Both the position numbers and the translations under genes were made by a program. Shown one piece after another: positions 21,715 through 33,881 of a stretch of 64,000 bases of DNA. The notes beneath the pieces were generated by a model. The model saw only the letters and a list, made by a program, of their open reading frames with translations. It did no database searches and was not told the DNA's origin. The stretch lies in NCBI GenBank assembly GCA_025526935.1, contig JAHLKD010000103.1, forward strand, positions 1-64,000. The letters run 5' to 3'. How positions within the stretch are numbered: position 1 is the stretch's first letter; every line of letters begins with the position of its first letter. The stretch is from Cladochytrium replicatum (taxonomy: Eukaryota; Chytridiomycota; Chytridiomycetes; Cladochytriales; Cladochytriaceae).

Positions 21715-23030
21715 TCTTCTTCGGCCAGGCTAACGCCATTTCCCTTCAACTGGAGAAAACTCTAGTTTGTGGAACATTCTCGCCGTGGCAATAAAGATAG
21801 TGCGAGCTGCAAGAGATACACCTGGACAAATCCGTTGTCGTGTGCTGAATGTCAACATATTGTCCAAGAGGTAACCCAATTTGATTTGCTTGCTGAGATA
21901 TTATCGATATGGCGCTCTGGGCAGAATTCGTCCGGCGAGTTGGGGTGCATTTGTTTGTGCAGTGCGGGGATGTTTGACATAATCATTGTACCCTTAGGAA
22001 TCAGGTATTTGACGCCGTTGACCTCGACCTCTCCGTCCTATGAGGCTACATGGGGGATACCAAGTGGAGCAGAAGGTCTCATCCTGAGCGTTTTCCAAAT
22101 GATTGCCTTCAGGTAGATCAGCTTGCCCTGGTCCTCGTAGGTGAGTGCCTGATCACAACCAACAACGCGATCAAGCTTCTCGTGAAGCTTGCGCTGGAAT
22201 TCAGGTTTGCTCACAACAAAAGCGAGAAGCCACTCGAGCGACGCTGAAGAGGTGTTGAAAGCACCGCCGACGATGTCTCTTGGCATCCTCAAGATCGTTT
22301 CAACAGACGTATCTTCTCCCAGCTTGAGCAAAGCAGTGGTGAACAGTCAGGTGCAGGTTTTCCGTCTTCGAGAATAGCCTTGATCTTGTTGATTTGGGCT
22401 CGGTGTTAATCTGCGAACTCATTTGTGACCACCTGAAGTTGAGACACCTCGCTCCACGGGATATATCGAGTGATAACGTCAGTCGCTTTGGAGATGCCAG
22501 CCAGACAAGAAATATCGATGTGGTTAAAGTAAACCTTCTCATGCTCGGGATCTGTAATTTCGCTGCACCGCACGTCGTAGACAGTTGCAAGAATACCATT
22601 CGCAGTGAGCAACTTGAAGTTTCGTCGAAGCTCCACAGTTCCATTCCCGTTCTTAGTCCATCGAGAGATCAGAGCATCAACTTCCTCTTCGAGAGCGGGG
22701 CCAACTTTCGCAACAGCCGACTCTGTGAGAATGGCGTGTACCGTCTTCCTGTATGTACGCCACGTAGGGTTGTCAGAGAAGTTGCAAGCGAGGTAAAGCC
22801 CAGACTGAATACACGGAGTCGGATATCCAACTGCCGGCGAGAAAGGAATGGCGCATTGGCGAGGATTTTGCGGTTATATGCGGGATCGGAGATGATAACA
22901 GTTGGATGTGGTCCAAGATAGACAGTCATCAATTGGCCGTTGGTCGTTGCAATCTTCGCGGGGCACAATGGGATGCGGGTAGATCAGATGGGCTGAGCCG
23001 ATAAGAGGCAGAGGTCAGGGCCTAGGAGGG
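21715..23030 (-). pseudogene. Cytochrome P450 pseudogene
   Basis: Read on the minus strand, the P450 fold can be followed almost end to end. It starts with a proline-rich LPLIGSAHLIYPHP start (about 23000). Then come VYLGPHPTVIISDPAYNRKI, the B/C region, FKLLTANGILATVYDVR, an I-helix GAFNTSSASLEWLLAF, the K-helix region WKTLRMRP, and GVKYLIPKGTMIMSNIPALH. The heme-binding stretch RICPGVSLAAR lies near 21830. The K-helix ExxR is lost (WKTLR) and the heme loop reads FSTRQRICPG instead of FGxGxRxCxG. Frames change several times, so it is dead. The neighbouring reductase fragment suggests descent from a self-sufficient P450-reductase fusion (CYP505/BM3 type), which is inference. Confidence 0.8.
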
Positions 23031-23450
23031 AGCCTGGAACGTGAAACTTGAAGAACAGAAGCTGATCAAACTTGCAAGGATCATTGGGTGGCGATAAGCA
23101 CTGTTGAGAGCATTGTGATGAATAGAGTCTGAGAGCAGTGATACTGAGATTTTGAGATAATGAAGTTTCCGGGCGACGTCCAGACTTCATAGCTGGTGCA
23201 CTGGGGATCATTGCTGTTTGCAACTTTTAGCATGGAGAAACTTTGTTAATCACGGAGAAATATGTGGGGGTGGGAAAGTGCGTAGCAAGTTCCGGATTGT
23301 AGCCCATTTCTCCGTCATAAATCACCAATATATTGATCCAAAACCATACATGATATCTCAACAATTGACTTGGTGAGAAAAGGGGATAAAAATGAATTTC
23401 GAAACAAGCAAACCAATAGTCACAAGTCCAATAAATGTTCAGAGAATGAT
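23031..23450. other. Gap between P450 and reductase remnants
   Basis: No supported gene. The part next to 23030 may hold the decayed start of the P450. Confidence 0.4.
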
Positions 23451-24140
23451 TCAAACCCAAACATCTTCATTGTAGCGACCAGCATCCTGTGGCTCTTGGA
23501 CATGCTTTGCAGCTTCTTCAGGAGAAAGGCCTCCAATCTGTGTTTCGATTTCTTCAACAGCTGCCCGGACATCTTTTGCAAGCTTGGACGCATTTCCGCA
23601 CACGTAAAGCACAGCGCCTTTCTTGGCAAGGCTCCATAACATAGCACCATCGCGAGGGAGCAAGTCCTGAACGTAGGTTTTGGGCTCGTCGGGATGCCCA
23701 GAGTAGGCGACGTGGCGTTTGGTCAGCGTTCTGTTCGCGTCCCATGCCTCAACCTGCTTCTGGTAGATGCAGTGACCAGCAGCTCGGCAACCAAAGTAGA
23801 GATGAGCTTCCCATTTTGACCCGGTGAGGTCACGGTGCTGCAAGAATCCAAGGAACGGAGCCAGACCAGTGCCTCCACAGATCACTGGGGGTGTGGAGGG
23901 TTCCCTCGGAAGGCGGAAAGTGACACGGGCACTGATGTGAGCCGGAGTCGGAGTCGAGCGAGCTATAAAGCCCGACGATAGACCTGTTAGGTTTGGATGT
24001 TTTCAGAATTCGGGTTCATTACACGATCAGCCACGACTCCGACAGTAGGCCGCATGTTTTCCTTGCCGGGGCGAACGGCAGATGCGATCGAGTATCGACG
24101 AGGAGACCTGGCCACGACTGTTGTCTGCATCAGCTTCAGC
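23451..24140 (-). pseudogene. C-terminal part of a P450-reductase-type flavoprotein
   Basis: Minus-strand exons code for the FAD motif PRRYSIAS (about 24095) and VGVVADR. A probable intron of about 41 nt ends near 23990. Beyond it are GLSSGFIAR, the NADPH-binding CGGTGLAPFLGFLQHR (about 23880), LYFGCR, and LYVCGNASKLAKDV, with a normal-looking end (DVWV) at 23451. The FMN and connecting domains are missing, so the gene is 5'-truncated. By family this domain passes electrons from NADPH to a P450 or similar acceptor. It lies upstream of the P450 remnant, the reverse of the order inside a BM3-type fusion. The two are therefore best explained as neighbouring fusion genes with the middle deleted. 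Confidence 0.75.
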
Positions 24141-24253
24141 TCGCGCTTCCACGTTGACCTACCACAGTACAACTCATTATCTTCGTTTCGAATACTACTT
24201 GCAATGACGGAACGGGTAACGAAGAAGCCTAAAACACACGCGCAAGCATGCAC

Positions 24254-24864
24254 GAACCCTTTCGGAGCGCGTCAGTGAGCTTGCATCTAACGCCGCGAGC
24301 AACTCGGTGAAATGTTTGGCGTTCGCAGCCACGAAGCGGATCAACCTGTTGCCGGCAGGACTACACCCCGCACTGGAGCGACTGGACCCTCACTTGCAGA
24401 GCGTGATGGGGGAAACCGGAGACACGCGGTCACCGGTCCTCCGTGTCCATGGAACATGCGGGGAATGCAGTAGGGGAACGCGGTTCCCATGCTGGCGAGA
24501 GTGCATTGTTACCTGGAACGGCAATGTCTGAGGTATGCATTATGTATTAACTGAACAGAGGCGTTGATTGATTTCCTGACATGGTTATTCAGCGCGACCA
24601 AAGGGTGAACACGAGGCTGCAACGAATATTTATATATATATATATCTTTGTAAGTATCAATGTCCAAACGATTGTCCTAGTAAATAACAATCGTGATCGA
24701 ACCCTTTGTGCGGTTGAACTCTCTGGGCAACCGGCAATGTCCCACGTGTGGCCGGCTGAATTCGCGGGCCCCATGACCTCATCGTGCCATTTAACCCTGC
24801 CACAACCCGCCCATTTAGACTCCACATCCCCATCCAGCACGAACCCACCCTGACACTGTGAAAC
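24254..24864. promoter_or_regulatory. Upstream region of the aldehyde dehydrogenase gene
   Basis: No gene is supported. A short (TA)n run, TATATATATATATAT, lies at about 24631-24645. Two small open frames overlap on opposite strands and have no recognisable content. Confidence 0.4.
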
Positions 24865-26869
24865 ATGCCCCGCCCCGGTGTAGTCAGCCCTCTCGTCTAC
24901 GACAATGTCGAGGACATTCCCCAGGTACATCCTAGCGGTACACATTATATGTAACTACGTCTCGACTAACCATTATTTTTGCTCAAAGGTTGTCGCTGAG
25001 CTGCGACGTGAATTCAACACCGGATTCACCCTTCCCATCGAGTACCGTCGCAAGCAGCTGATCCAGATCGGCAAATTCCTCGAAAATGAAAAGGATGGCA
25101 TCATCAAGGCGGTCAACCTGGATTTGGGTCGAGTGAGTTTGTTTCGCCTCAACCTAACTGCGTCTTACCTTTGAGTTCCCACTTCTAGTCTGCTGGCAAC
25201 ACCATGAGTCTCGATATCACCCCAACTTTGAATGAGGTCATTTTCGCTTTACAAAACTTGGAAGACTGGGCTGCCGATGAGCAGGTGGCGACAAAACAAG
25301 TGTGGGGTGTGTTCGACCGCGCGCTTATCACTAAGCACCCGCTTGGTGTTGTGCTTGTCATTGGAGCATGGAACTAGTGAGTGGATCTCAACCTTATCGG
25401 TTCCTAATCAATACTTTCAAGCCCAATTCAGGTTCAGATTTTGCCAATTGTATCGGCAATTGCCGCAGGATGCTGTGTCGTTTTGAAGGTGCGAATGAGT
25501 TGCAAGAGTTTTTGTTTTTACATCTCATGTTTTGTTTTTCCAAAGCCATCCGAGGTTGCGTCTCACTCTGCTCACTTCATTGCTCAAGTGCTCAACAACT
25601 ACGTTGACTCTCGCATGCTTCGCGTTATCAACGGAGCAGTGCCCCAGACCACTCGCCTACTCGAGTGCAAATTTGACCACATTTTTTTCACCGGAAATGG
25701 AACAGTCGGAAAGATTGTCATGCAGGCTGGCGCTAAGCAGCTGACTCCGGTGACTCTCGAGCTCGGTGGAAAGTCGCCGGTTGTGATCGATCGCACTGTC
25801 GCGGATGTCGCTGTTGTCGCTCGTCGTATTCTGTGGGGCAAATTTATGAACTGTGGTCAGGTGAGAAAAACAAACTTTTATTGTTTTTCTACAGGTTTCT
25901 TACCATATCAATACCAGACTTGTATTTCCCCTGATTTTGTTCTAGTTCACAAGGATGTAAAGGAAAAGTTCGTTGCTGCAATTCCGAAAGTGCTTGAGGA
26001 TATGTACGGCCCACTCGACAAGATCAAGACGAACTCTGACTGGGGCAGACTCATTCACACTGGCCACACGGAACGCCTTATCAAGCTGATCGATCGTCAG
26101 CTCAAAGCGAATCCCGCTACAAAAGTGCTTTACGGGAACATCCACGAGTGCGATGATACCTTCCTTGCGCCAACAGTGCTTGTTAATGTTGGATTTGATG
26201 CTACAACCAACCCGATCATGGAAGATGAACTATTCGGTCCAATCTTGCCTATAATCGAGTTTGATGGAGGTGCTGATCAGGTCATCAAGATGTTGAACTC
26301 GCGGTAAAGATCCTTAAGTCCAAACTTTTCCGTAGCCCGCTGAATTTTGGGACTAATTTAGCGATACCCCGTTGGTTGAATACATTTTCTCGGGCGATGA
26401 GAAGTTCACTGAGAAGATTCTTCGACACTGCGTCGCCGGTAATGCTATGGTCAATGACACTATGATGTTCATGATTGGTACATATTCCCGTCGGTAATTC
26501 ATTATCCCTATTCTAATCATGTTTCTTTCACTAGTCCATGACCTCCCCTTCGGTGGAGTTGGCGCATCTGGAGCGGGTAACTATCACGGGAAGGCTGGTT
26601 TCGACACCTTCACCAAAAAGCGCTCCACCCACATCCGCCCGCAGGGCTTGGACGCTGTACTGGATTCACGCTACCCTCCGTTGACTGACGCAAAACGTTT
26701 CATCTTGGAGAAGCTTCAGGCGAAGCCCATCCCCACCGAAAGTGCGTTGAAGACGAACAGGTTCCTTAAGGTTTACGTCTGGCGCGCACTTTTCAAGCCA
26801 TTGTTCGATATTCGCGTGTTGTTGATCGTTGCTGCTGCATTTTTGGCTGGTTACGCTCGACGCTCTTGA
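24865..26869 (+). CDS. HFD1: Membrane-anchored fatty aldehyde dehydrogenase
   Basis: Eight exons: 24865-24924, 24989-25132, 25189-25376, 25422-25488, 25546-25860, 25918-26303, 26362-26477, 26535-26869 (536 aa). All phases agree. The enzyme oxidises long-chain fatty aldehydes to fatty acids with NAD(P)+. Class-3 ALDH landmarks are present: VIGAWNYP (nucleotide-binding loop), FTGNGTVGK, ELGGKSP (with the general-base Glu), NCGQTC (catalytic Cys, split by an intron after Gln), DELFGPILP, and PFGGVGASG. The C-terminus has a hydrophobic segment followed by ARRS (LLIVAAAFLAGYARRS). This matches the tail anchor of ALDH3A2 and yeast Hfd1, which sit on ER, peroxisomal or mitochondrial outer membranes. 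The symbol is given by analogy. Relation to the dead P450 nearby is unproven. Confidence 0.93.
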
Positions 26870-27140
26870 GCACTTCTGTTTGTCAGTGTGGTCTTGGTCC
26901 GGATGTTTTGCGCACCTCTTGTTTTCTTGTTTAACTATCTCTTCCTGACTGACTGGCTGGTTTTGTTGCTTGTGCACTGCCTGCTTGGATGCCTTGTAAA
27001 AAATTCGGTGTTTTAAATAGTGCATCACCACAGCATCTCATAGTCAAATTGGAACCAGACAAAACAGTAATTACATTGACATGTATGGGGCACAAGGGCA
27101 TTCACCCGCCAGTAGCTACAGTAAAAACCTAAGCAGAATC

Positions 27141-27908
27141 TCATCGAGAAGTGGATTTGTAAACAATGACACCAACAACCGCAACTGCTGCCACAACACC
27201 TCCCACAAGCGCAATGCCAATAAGGCCCTCTGAGGAATTGAAGCGTGAGATCATCATATTGCGACTAGCTAGCACATTCTTACCGGTTCGCACTTTTTCA
27301 TCGATGAGCCTCCGTAAGGCAAGGGCCTGAACGTTCCTGGGCTCAAGCCTGAGTAGATCTTCGTTTCGCTGCCGTGCTTCCTGTTTACCAGTTTGATCAA
27401 TAATGTTGCGTCAGTACTTTGCGGAGTGCTTACCTTGTAACTTCCGAGTCTGTATGCGCCTAAAGCGAGATAATACAAGCACTCTCGCCTTCGCGTTGGA
27501 TTATCATTGTAGATTTCTGGTTACGTGAAAGTAATCATCGGATTGAGATTTGTCGATACGTAATACGTGCACCCATACCTCTGAAAAGCTTCACCCCGAG
27601 TTCTTGATTTGCCTTCTTTCCATTCCGAACTAGCAGGAAAGTCACGCAATGAGTTTCAACTCTTGCAGCGGCACAATAAAACGCTTTCATACTAACCAAG
27701 ACCCCATGCGTAGTCAAACTTGGTTTGTGCCCGAACATCTGGGAGTTCTTTTACGTACTGTTGCTTGAGAACCTACAAAGTTTGGTTGGAGAGTTAGCCA
27801 TCCTGGGCTGTTTGGGAAGGACTGCTCTAAGCAGAAAACACTTCGTACTTCCAGCTCGTCGTCGTACAGCAGCGTCTCCGCTTCGGCTACGTTGGGCAAG
27901 CTTTCCAT
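27141..27908 (-). CDS. FIS1: Mitochondrial fission protein Fis1
   Basis: Six exons on the minus strand: 27849-27908, 27697-27772, 27579-27629, 27434-27516, 27284-27380, 27141-27229 (151 aa). Phases are consistent throughout. The product has the usual Fis1 size. It has the paired TPR-like core ([69 protein letters not shown]), then a C-terminal anchor [20 protein letters not shown] followed by basic YKSTSR. Fis1 is tail-anchored in mitochondrial and peroxisomal outer membranes and helps recruit the dynamin-type fission GTPase. The gene is tail-to-tail with the aldehyde dehydrogenase, about 270 bp apart. Nothing unusual apart from six exons in such a short gene. Confidence 0.95.
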
Positions 27909-28158
27909 GGCAAGGGGTGTGTTTCGAATTTCCCTGAAATTCGCTGAAATTCGCCGGACTGAAGTATCACGTGGACAATGGTGCGTGGGAAGGCGAATAT
28001 CATTCTCTTTTTGCTACCGATAAATACTGGAGCGCTGCAATAATCAAAACAAGTGCGACAGCTACAAATGGAAGAACAGTGGAGCAAAGGAAAAGTGCAC
28101 AGAAATAATGGGGAAATATAGAGAAAGACAAACAGTAGCAACGAACGGGTGCCCACTT

Positions 28159-31100
28159 TCATCGGTTCTGGTGGGCCATCCCACCTATGTCGTGCCCAGA
28201 CAAAGCGAACTTCAGTGCCTCCATCAAGAACTGCCCCGCAACTGAAGTAATGGACCAAACTTTTGAAGACTGCATCATAGCCGGAAGGACTACATACACC
28301 GCACTGAACACAATAAACTTTGCGTCCTCCATATCGCTATCTGTCCCTAAAGCGTGAGGAATTGTGTGGCGGGAAGGTCCCTGCAGGCAAATTTTGTGCC
28401 ATTCATTCCTCCTCTCGGGGCTCTCTAGTGCATTCTTGAGTGTCGATGAGATCGCATAATGAGTGATATCGAAAACCGCACCAGACGTCCACATTGTTTC
28501 GAGTAAGGGCCAAGGAGAAACGCATGGCTCGTGGTCATGAGCGTTGCTGCAAGCGCAATTTTGCATGATTGGACTGGCAGCCAAATGTCGAATGGACATG
28601 ACTCGTCTTCCAGCTGGCTGAAGCGATGTAGCTGGATTGTGGCCATCTTGCCCAACAAACTTTCCACCGACGCGAGATGGTGCCGAATCGACACGAGAAC
28701 TGAACTTCATTCTCATCGTGAATGGAGCAAAAGGCGGTATGCGCTTTTGCGAGAACTCGTTTCCATCGTCAATCAAAAACGCTTCTTCAGGCAAGTCAAC
28801 ATCAACCCCAATCGTACTAGGTTGGGGAACAGCCTGAGCCCCAGATCTGCAATCTCCGCATCGCCACCGAGCTCCCGCAAGTCCCGTCTCAGGATTCAAG
28901 CCTTCGACATGTGGAATGAATACATTGGGTATGTAGTAGCCGTGGGCGGCATATACACAAGTCATCATATAGATCAAAGCACGATGTGTTGCCTTCAGAA
29001 TCCCGATACTTGGTAGTTTAGCCCCATCTCGTTGAGGACTCACGGGGAACATCTCCGCATCGTCTCGTCCTCCGCTCGATAGCAACAGCACTCGGTGAAT
29101 CTTCGCGGTAGCACTGAGAAAGTATCCCGCCATTTTTACTGCAATCGGATTGCGTGGCCAAGACTCACTTCTGGCAACGTCATAAGGGCTTGCCAGGCGA
29201 GCAAATGAACTTGCCCCCTCGCTAAACACAGCAAGATTTGGGAATACACGGAGATGGTCAGGAAGAGCACAGTACCATTCCGTCATTGCCGTCTGGAGAG
29301 TGTATTCGTCAAGTGGTGGTGATATGGTTCGTGCTATCGGAGAAAGAAGCGGAACCTCGGCGAGTCTCCCAAGAAGCCGAGATTCAGTGTTGAAAGCTCT
29401 GTATACCCGTCGGGTGACAAGTGTCATCTATGATAATCAGCGCATAAGAGAATCTTCCCAAAGAACGTTCGTGATAGTTCATACCTGGAAGAAGTAGTCA
29501 CCGTCGTTCGCTCGTAGCCCGAATGATCCATTTGAGATTAACAAATGGCACAGCATTTCAAAAAGCTGATACTCCTGTCTTACTAGATCCGACGTAACGC
29601 TCGCCATCTGCAGGTGATCTTCGTCCTTTACGCTTTCAAAGCTGCTGCCATCTGAAGAGTTTGCATAGACACTTGGCGAGGCATTCTCCACAATGATTTC
29701 AAACCAGCGTGCACTGTCTGACCGCGGTCGTCCATTGTCTACGGTAATGTCCTCGTCCCACACGTTTTCATTCGCAGCAATCAGATAGTCGTAGTAGTCT
29801 CGATTTTGCTCATGCGAGTCACTTCTGTGAAGTACGTCCTCTTTCCGAATCTCATCAAATGGGGCAACCAGTCTTTCTTGTCTAGAATTCATGGCTCGCC
29901 AATGTTGTTCATTACTGGGAAGATCCGGTCGAGCAGTGCCGATGTCGGAACTAAGCTGAGTACGCTCATCTGGAAATATTTCAGAAATGGTGTCAGACTC
30001 GTTCACGTTACACAGCATTCCGGCGAACATCGATGTCTGGTAATCGAAGGTCAGCAGAGTTGGCAACATGCGGCGCAACTGTGCCCGATACGAGTCAATC
30101 GCGTCCGGCGGCCCATTTATGATTGCGGACCATTCTTCGCTCTTCATTGTTGAGAGCTGAACTTCTCTCAGCGCGCGACCTGAAACAAAACAAAGGGTAT
30201 CAGACCTTGTAAATCACAATACACATGCTGCAAGCTTACTAAGATATTCACTCCTATATCGTTCCAAGAAACGCGCATTCGAAAAAAAGTTAACTCGGGT
30301 ATGCAATAACTCGGCTGAGCGAGAACTTACATCTTCTCTCCTTTCAAACCCCAGGTGCCCCACCAAGACAGCAGCACCAGTGTCTGAATCCGAATAAGCT
30401 TTCTTTCAGAGCTCCCCTCAGGATCAACCTGGTCCACGCTCTCGGCGGCCTTATCAGCAAAAACTGCCGCAAACCTCAGCAGACCCTCCTCGTCCTTGCC
30501 GCACTGAAACTCTGCGAGATCAGGATGCATGCTGAACCGACACGCGTTCGCGCACATCGCTGCGACAAGTCCATCGAACGCCTTGCAATTCTTTTCTTCC
30601 CCGCGACCGTCGAAGAACCTCGGAAGGAACACGAACGGGTCGATGAGCCGCGGCAGGAACGGATGCACGTACACAAAGTACACCGAGACCAAATGCGAGC
30701 AAAGTGTGTTGCGATCGCTAACGTGAGAGGTGATTTTCCCTCTCAGGCGAAGGTTGACCATGTGCGCGATGCGTTTCGCGAGACGTTCCGAGCATTTTAT
30801 GGAAGTGCTGTTCAGGATACACTCGACGTCGTGAGGCGATACACGGGCAGTTGCGACGTGTGTAGCTTGAACTTTAAGAGGAATTGCGAGCGCGGGTGTC
30901 GGAGGCGGGTGTAGAATCAAGCAGGGGTGAGATTGAGAGCTCTCGTAGGGACGCTTGCGGTTCAAATTAGTTTCATGGTGAAAGGGCGTACTTGGAGGCG
31001 GATATCGTTGTCGAGTAGAGTCCTGGTACGCGGAAGAAGCGGGATGCACACTGTACCTCGCTAAGTCCAGCGCAGGCAACGTCGGACGCTCACATTGAGT

Positions 31101-31833
31101 GAGCTGCCACGCGGCTGGCCGTGAATATCGGTGCTCATGCCGGTTGCAGTCCCCACCAGAGTGTTCTCCAGGGGATGGAAGAAGTGGCAGCAGGTTCCCC
31201 TGGATACGACCGTCTGTTCCAGATGTCTGATACACAACAGAGCTCGACGGAGATGATGATGAGGATTCCGGAGGAGCTGGCCAGTGCGAAGCTCCCAACT
31301 TTGCATTCACGGAGGGTTCGGAAGAAGCGGTTCCTGCGCTCTTCTTTGAACTCGAGCGAGGGTTGCGCTTGAATGAATCCGGATTCTGTACTCGGTCGTA
31401 CGAACAAGACTTGCCTCTCTTTGCACACTTTTCGCAAGGGTCAGCCCCATCGCTAAGACAACAGGATTTGAGAAAACAGTGCACGTAAACGAAAGACAAG
31501 GGTTGTCATTGCCTACCATTTGGTCTTTGCCCGATAGCATGCATCGCAGGAACTGACACGCGGATCCCGGCTATAACACGGACATGTTCATAAATCAGCC
31601 ACTACGTAACAAAGGAGTTCTTAGGCATACCGTTGACTTGGTGCACCGAGCAGAGGCATTATTGAGCTAGCGGGAGCATTTGAGCGTACTGACAAGTGTG
31701 AGGACGATGAAGCATAGATGTCATTCGTGATTGAGGCTGAGTTGTGCCTGGACGAGCTTGCCGATCGCCGGGATGGTTCGCTCATTGGACAGATATAAGC
31801 CGAGCCGCCGAGGGAGTCAAATATCGAAAGCAA
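28159..31833 (-). CDS. Zn2Cys6 transcription factor with fungal regulatory domain
   Basis: Exons on the minus strand: 31631-31833, 31517-31570, 30331-31452, a proposed 14-nt exon 30225-30238, 29485-30179, 28159-29427 (about 1118 aa). The DNA-binding cluster SCDACYRAKTKC-DGADPCEKCAKRGKSC has the six-cysteine spacing of fungal Zn2Cys6 factors and is assembled from three exons. One intron splits the codon of its third cysteine. After a Ser/Pro-rich linker comes the fungal-specific middle homology region (from about 30750, with VYFVYVHPFLPRLIDPFVF, then DYQTSMF and the downstream ALPDHLRVFP). The 14-nt exon is the only solution I found that keeps frame between 30331 and 30179. The regulon cannot be told. 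An alternative start is the second Met (MSEPSRRS, about 31785). Confidence 0.85.
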
Positions 31834-31924
31834 TAAAACTGGCCACTGTCCAGTGAGTTCCGTGTCTTTAATGATGGATGTCTAGTTCGAATTCTTTTGC
31901 ACCACAAATTTTCATGTCCGAGAC

Positions 31925-31995
31925 TAGATGCACGTGAGCCGTGCACGTCCGAGCCACGTGGCTCGGATGTTTGGCCAATTACATCAGCCCATTGG
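31925..31995. promoter_or_regulatory. E-box/CCAAT cluster upstream of the Zn2Cys6 gene
   Basis: CACGTG occurs at 31931-31936 and again at 31955-31960, the second at the centre of an 18-bp perfect palindrome (CCGAGCCACGTGGCTCGG, 31949-31966). CCAAT lies at 31975-31979 and an inverted ATTGG follows near 31992. The cluster is about 100-160 bp upstream of the start codon, as expected for bHLH and HAP-complex sites. Binding is inferred. Confidence 0.55.
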
Positions 31996-32160
31996 GGCCA
32001 AACTTGAGGCGGTTGGTGGTCCGAGACTACCATCCGCGGTAGCCGGGCAGTTGTACCCGACATTGTTGGACAGGGACTGCATACGACGACAACTTCGGAC
32101 ATGCTCTTGCTCGTTTCTCAACACAAAATACAACAGATGGATTGCTAACCAAATCCTCAT

Positions 32161-33606
32161 TCATGCAGGGCTGCGCGGTCGGGGACTACCACTCACGTCA
32201 CGATCATACCCATTGCCACGATCGTCCCCACGCTCCCCGTCCCCTCCAGCTGGCGCTTCATTACCATCCTCGTCACGTCCAGCGTAGTCGCGATCGCGAT
32301 CAAAATCGCCCCCACGATCACCTCCAGCACCACTTCCATCCCTGAAATCGCCTCCCGCCCTGCCTCCATCCTCATCACGGAAATCCGCTCCACGATCACG
32401 GTAATCTCGCTCTGAGCCACCTCGAGCCCCGCCGCGATCACGCCCGGGACTGCGGCTGCGAGAAGGAGTACGGCGGCGAGGCCTGTAGTCACGGTCCCGC
32501 TCCCGGTCCCCTCCACGGTCACGCGAGCGCGAGCGAGATCGTCCTCCTCCACCACCTCCACGCCAACCAGAGTTAGGTCCAGCCTTTGCCCACTACAAAT
32601 TTCAAAAAGCTGTGTTAAGCCCACACACTTGGACTGCTAAAACATGTACGTACCTGAACCATGATCATCCTTCCCTCGATCACCCGGTGGTGCATCCCGT
32701 GGAACGCATCCTCAGCATCACGGTAATCTTCATATTCAACAAAAGCAAATGGTGTACGGCGGTTGGAGTTGGGAATGTCGCATCGAACCAGTGGGCCGTA
32801 TCTTATCGAGTAAAATGCATCACCCCCGCAAAGATCGTTGGTTAAGAAATCGAAAGTTAAGGTTAGCTTCTCGGCGATTTACGCGCAGTGTTGAGGCACT
32901 TTGTGTTGTAAGGCAAAAAAGAACACTCGCTGGGACTCCCAGGCGGAGGAAAATTCGAGAATTTTCCAACAACGCACAGTACGACCAGCCGGATTGTCGC
33001 CGTCCAACCCATCGTCTTGCTCGAAAAAACCATTGCAACGTCGACGAAAGGAAAACGAAAAAATTCGAAATTCGACCGGCGAACAGTCTCGATGAACCGA
33101 AAAGAATAGGATCCTTCCCACAAACAGTGACCCAACACCATAAATATACGACTCGTTGCGTAAAACGTAAAACAACGTCAATTGCTGCAAAAAAAAATCT
33201 ATATTGTGCAAGTCTATCGTTCCCAGAACGGAAAGATGACTATCATCTCGTTTTTACAGTTGCTTTGTTTTCCCCGCCACCAGTATGAATATGCTACCCT
33301 TGTTTAGGCAAAAGTGAAGCTTCATAGACAGACCCAGGGTGCGCAGCATACTATGACAGAGGAAACGATCGCACAACGCTCTGGCCATAGCGGAAATGAC
33401 ACTTGAAACAGCCACATAAAGGTGGATGATCGAAAACGCACGTTCGACATTCCGGTGTCACGGCTTGTGACAGCGAGCAAGGTATGGAGAGAAAGAGGAA
33501 AAGAACAGGAAGCAAAGCGCACATACCTCTCGAACTCGTAAGCGAGGTCCTTGGCACGGATGCGGTCGGGAATGCCCGACACGAATAGGGTAGTACGACG
33601 GCTCAT
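32161..33606 (-). CDS. SR-type RNA-binding protein (RRM plus RS/RGG tail)
   Basis: Three exons: 33527-33606, 32654-32801, 32161-32592 (219 aa). An N-terminal RRM (TTLFVSGIP as RNP2 region, [19 protein letters not shown] as RNP1 region, residues 4-76) resembles SRSF-type splicing factors. It is followed by a Gly-rich hinge and a tail rich in Arg-Ser, Arg-Asp and Arg-Gly ([21 protein letters not shown]). Such proteins bind exonic enhancers and recruit the spliceosome in the nucleus. Intron 1 is 725 nt (32802-33526), about ten times longer than most introns here. In it the frame stays open only briefly before a stop. Exact family member not assigned. Confidence 0.88.
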
Positions 33607-33881
33607 GGGGAAGAGAAATGGCAAGCCACACAAGAGGCGGCCTTGATTTGGAAGAATGATTTTTTGGTTTTTTACGAATGATATTCAGTTAAAAAAATAA
33701 AGAGGCCCAACACAACGAATCAACAGCGAATGTCCAAGAAGCACCACCCTTCCAACCATCACCACAAAATTATAAAGAATTGCAGATTGCACAAAAACAG
33801 GCCAGTGGATACAGGAAACACTAGTTATGTTGTTATTGCGTATTGAACTGAGCGAGCTCAACCCTTGGTGCCAGAAATCGA

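Noticed and set aside
32193-32624. 143-codon alternative minus-strand frame over the SR gene tail
   Set aside because: Shadow frame of the Arg/Asp/Gly-rich exon; the RRM-linked frame gives the RS/RGG tail.
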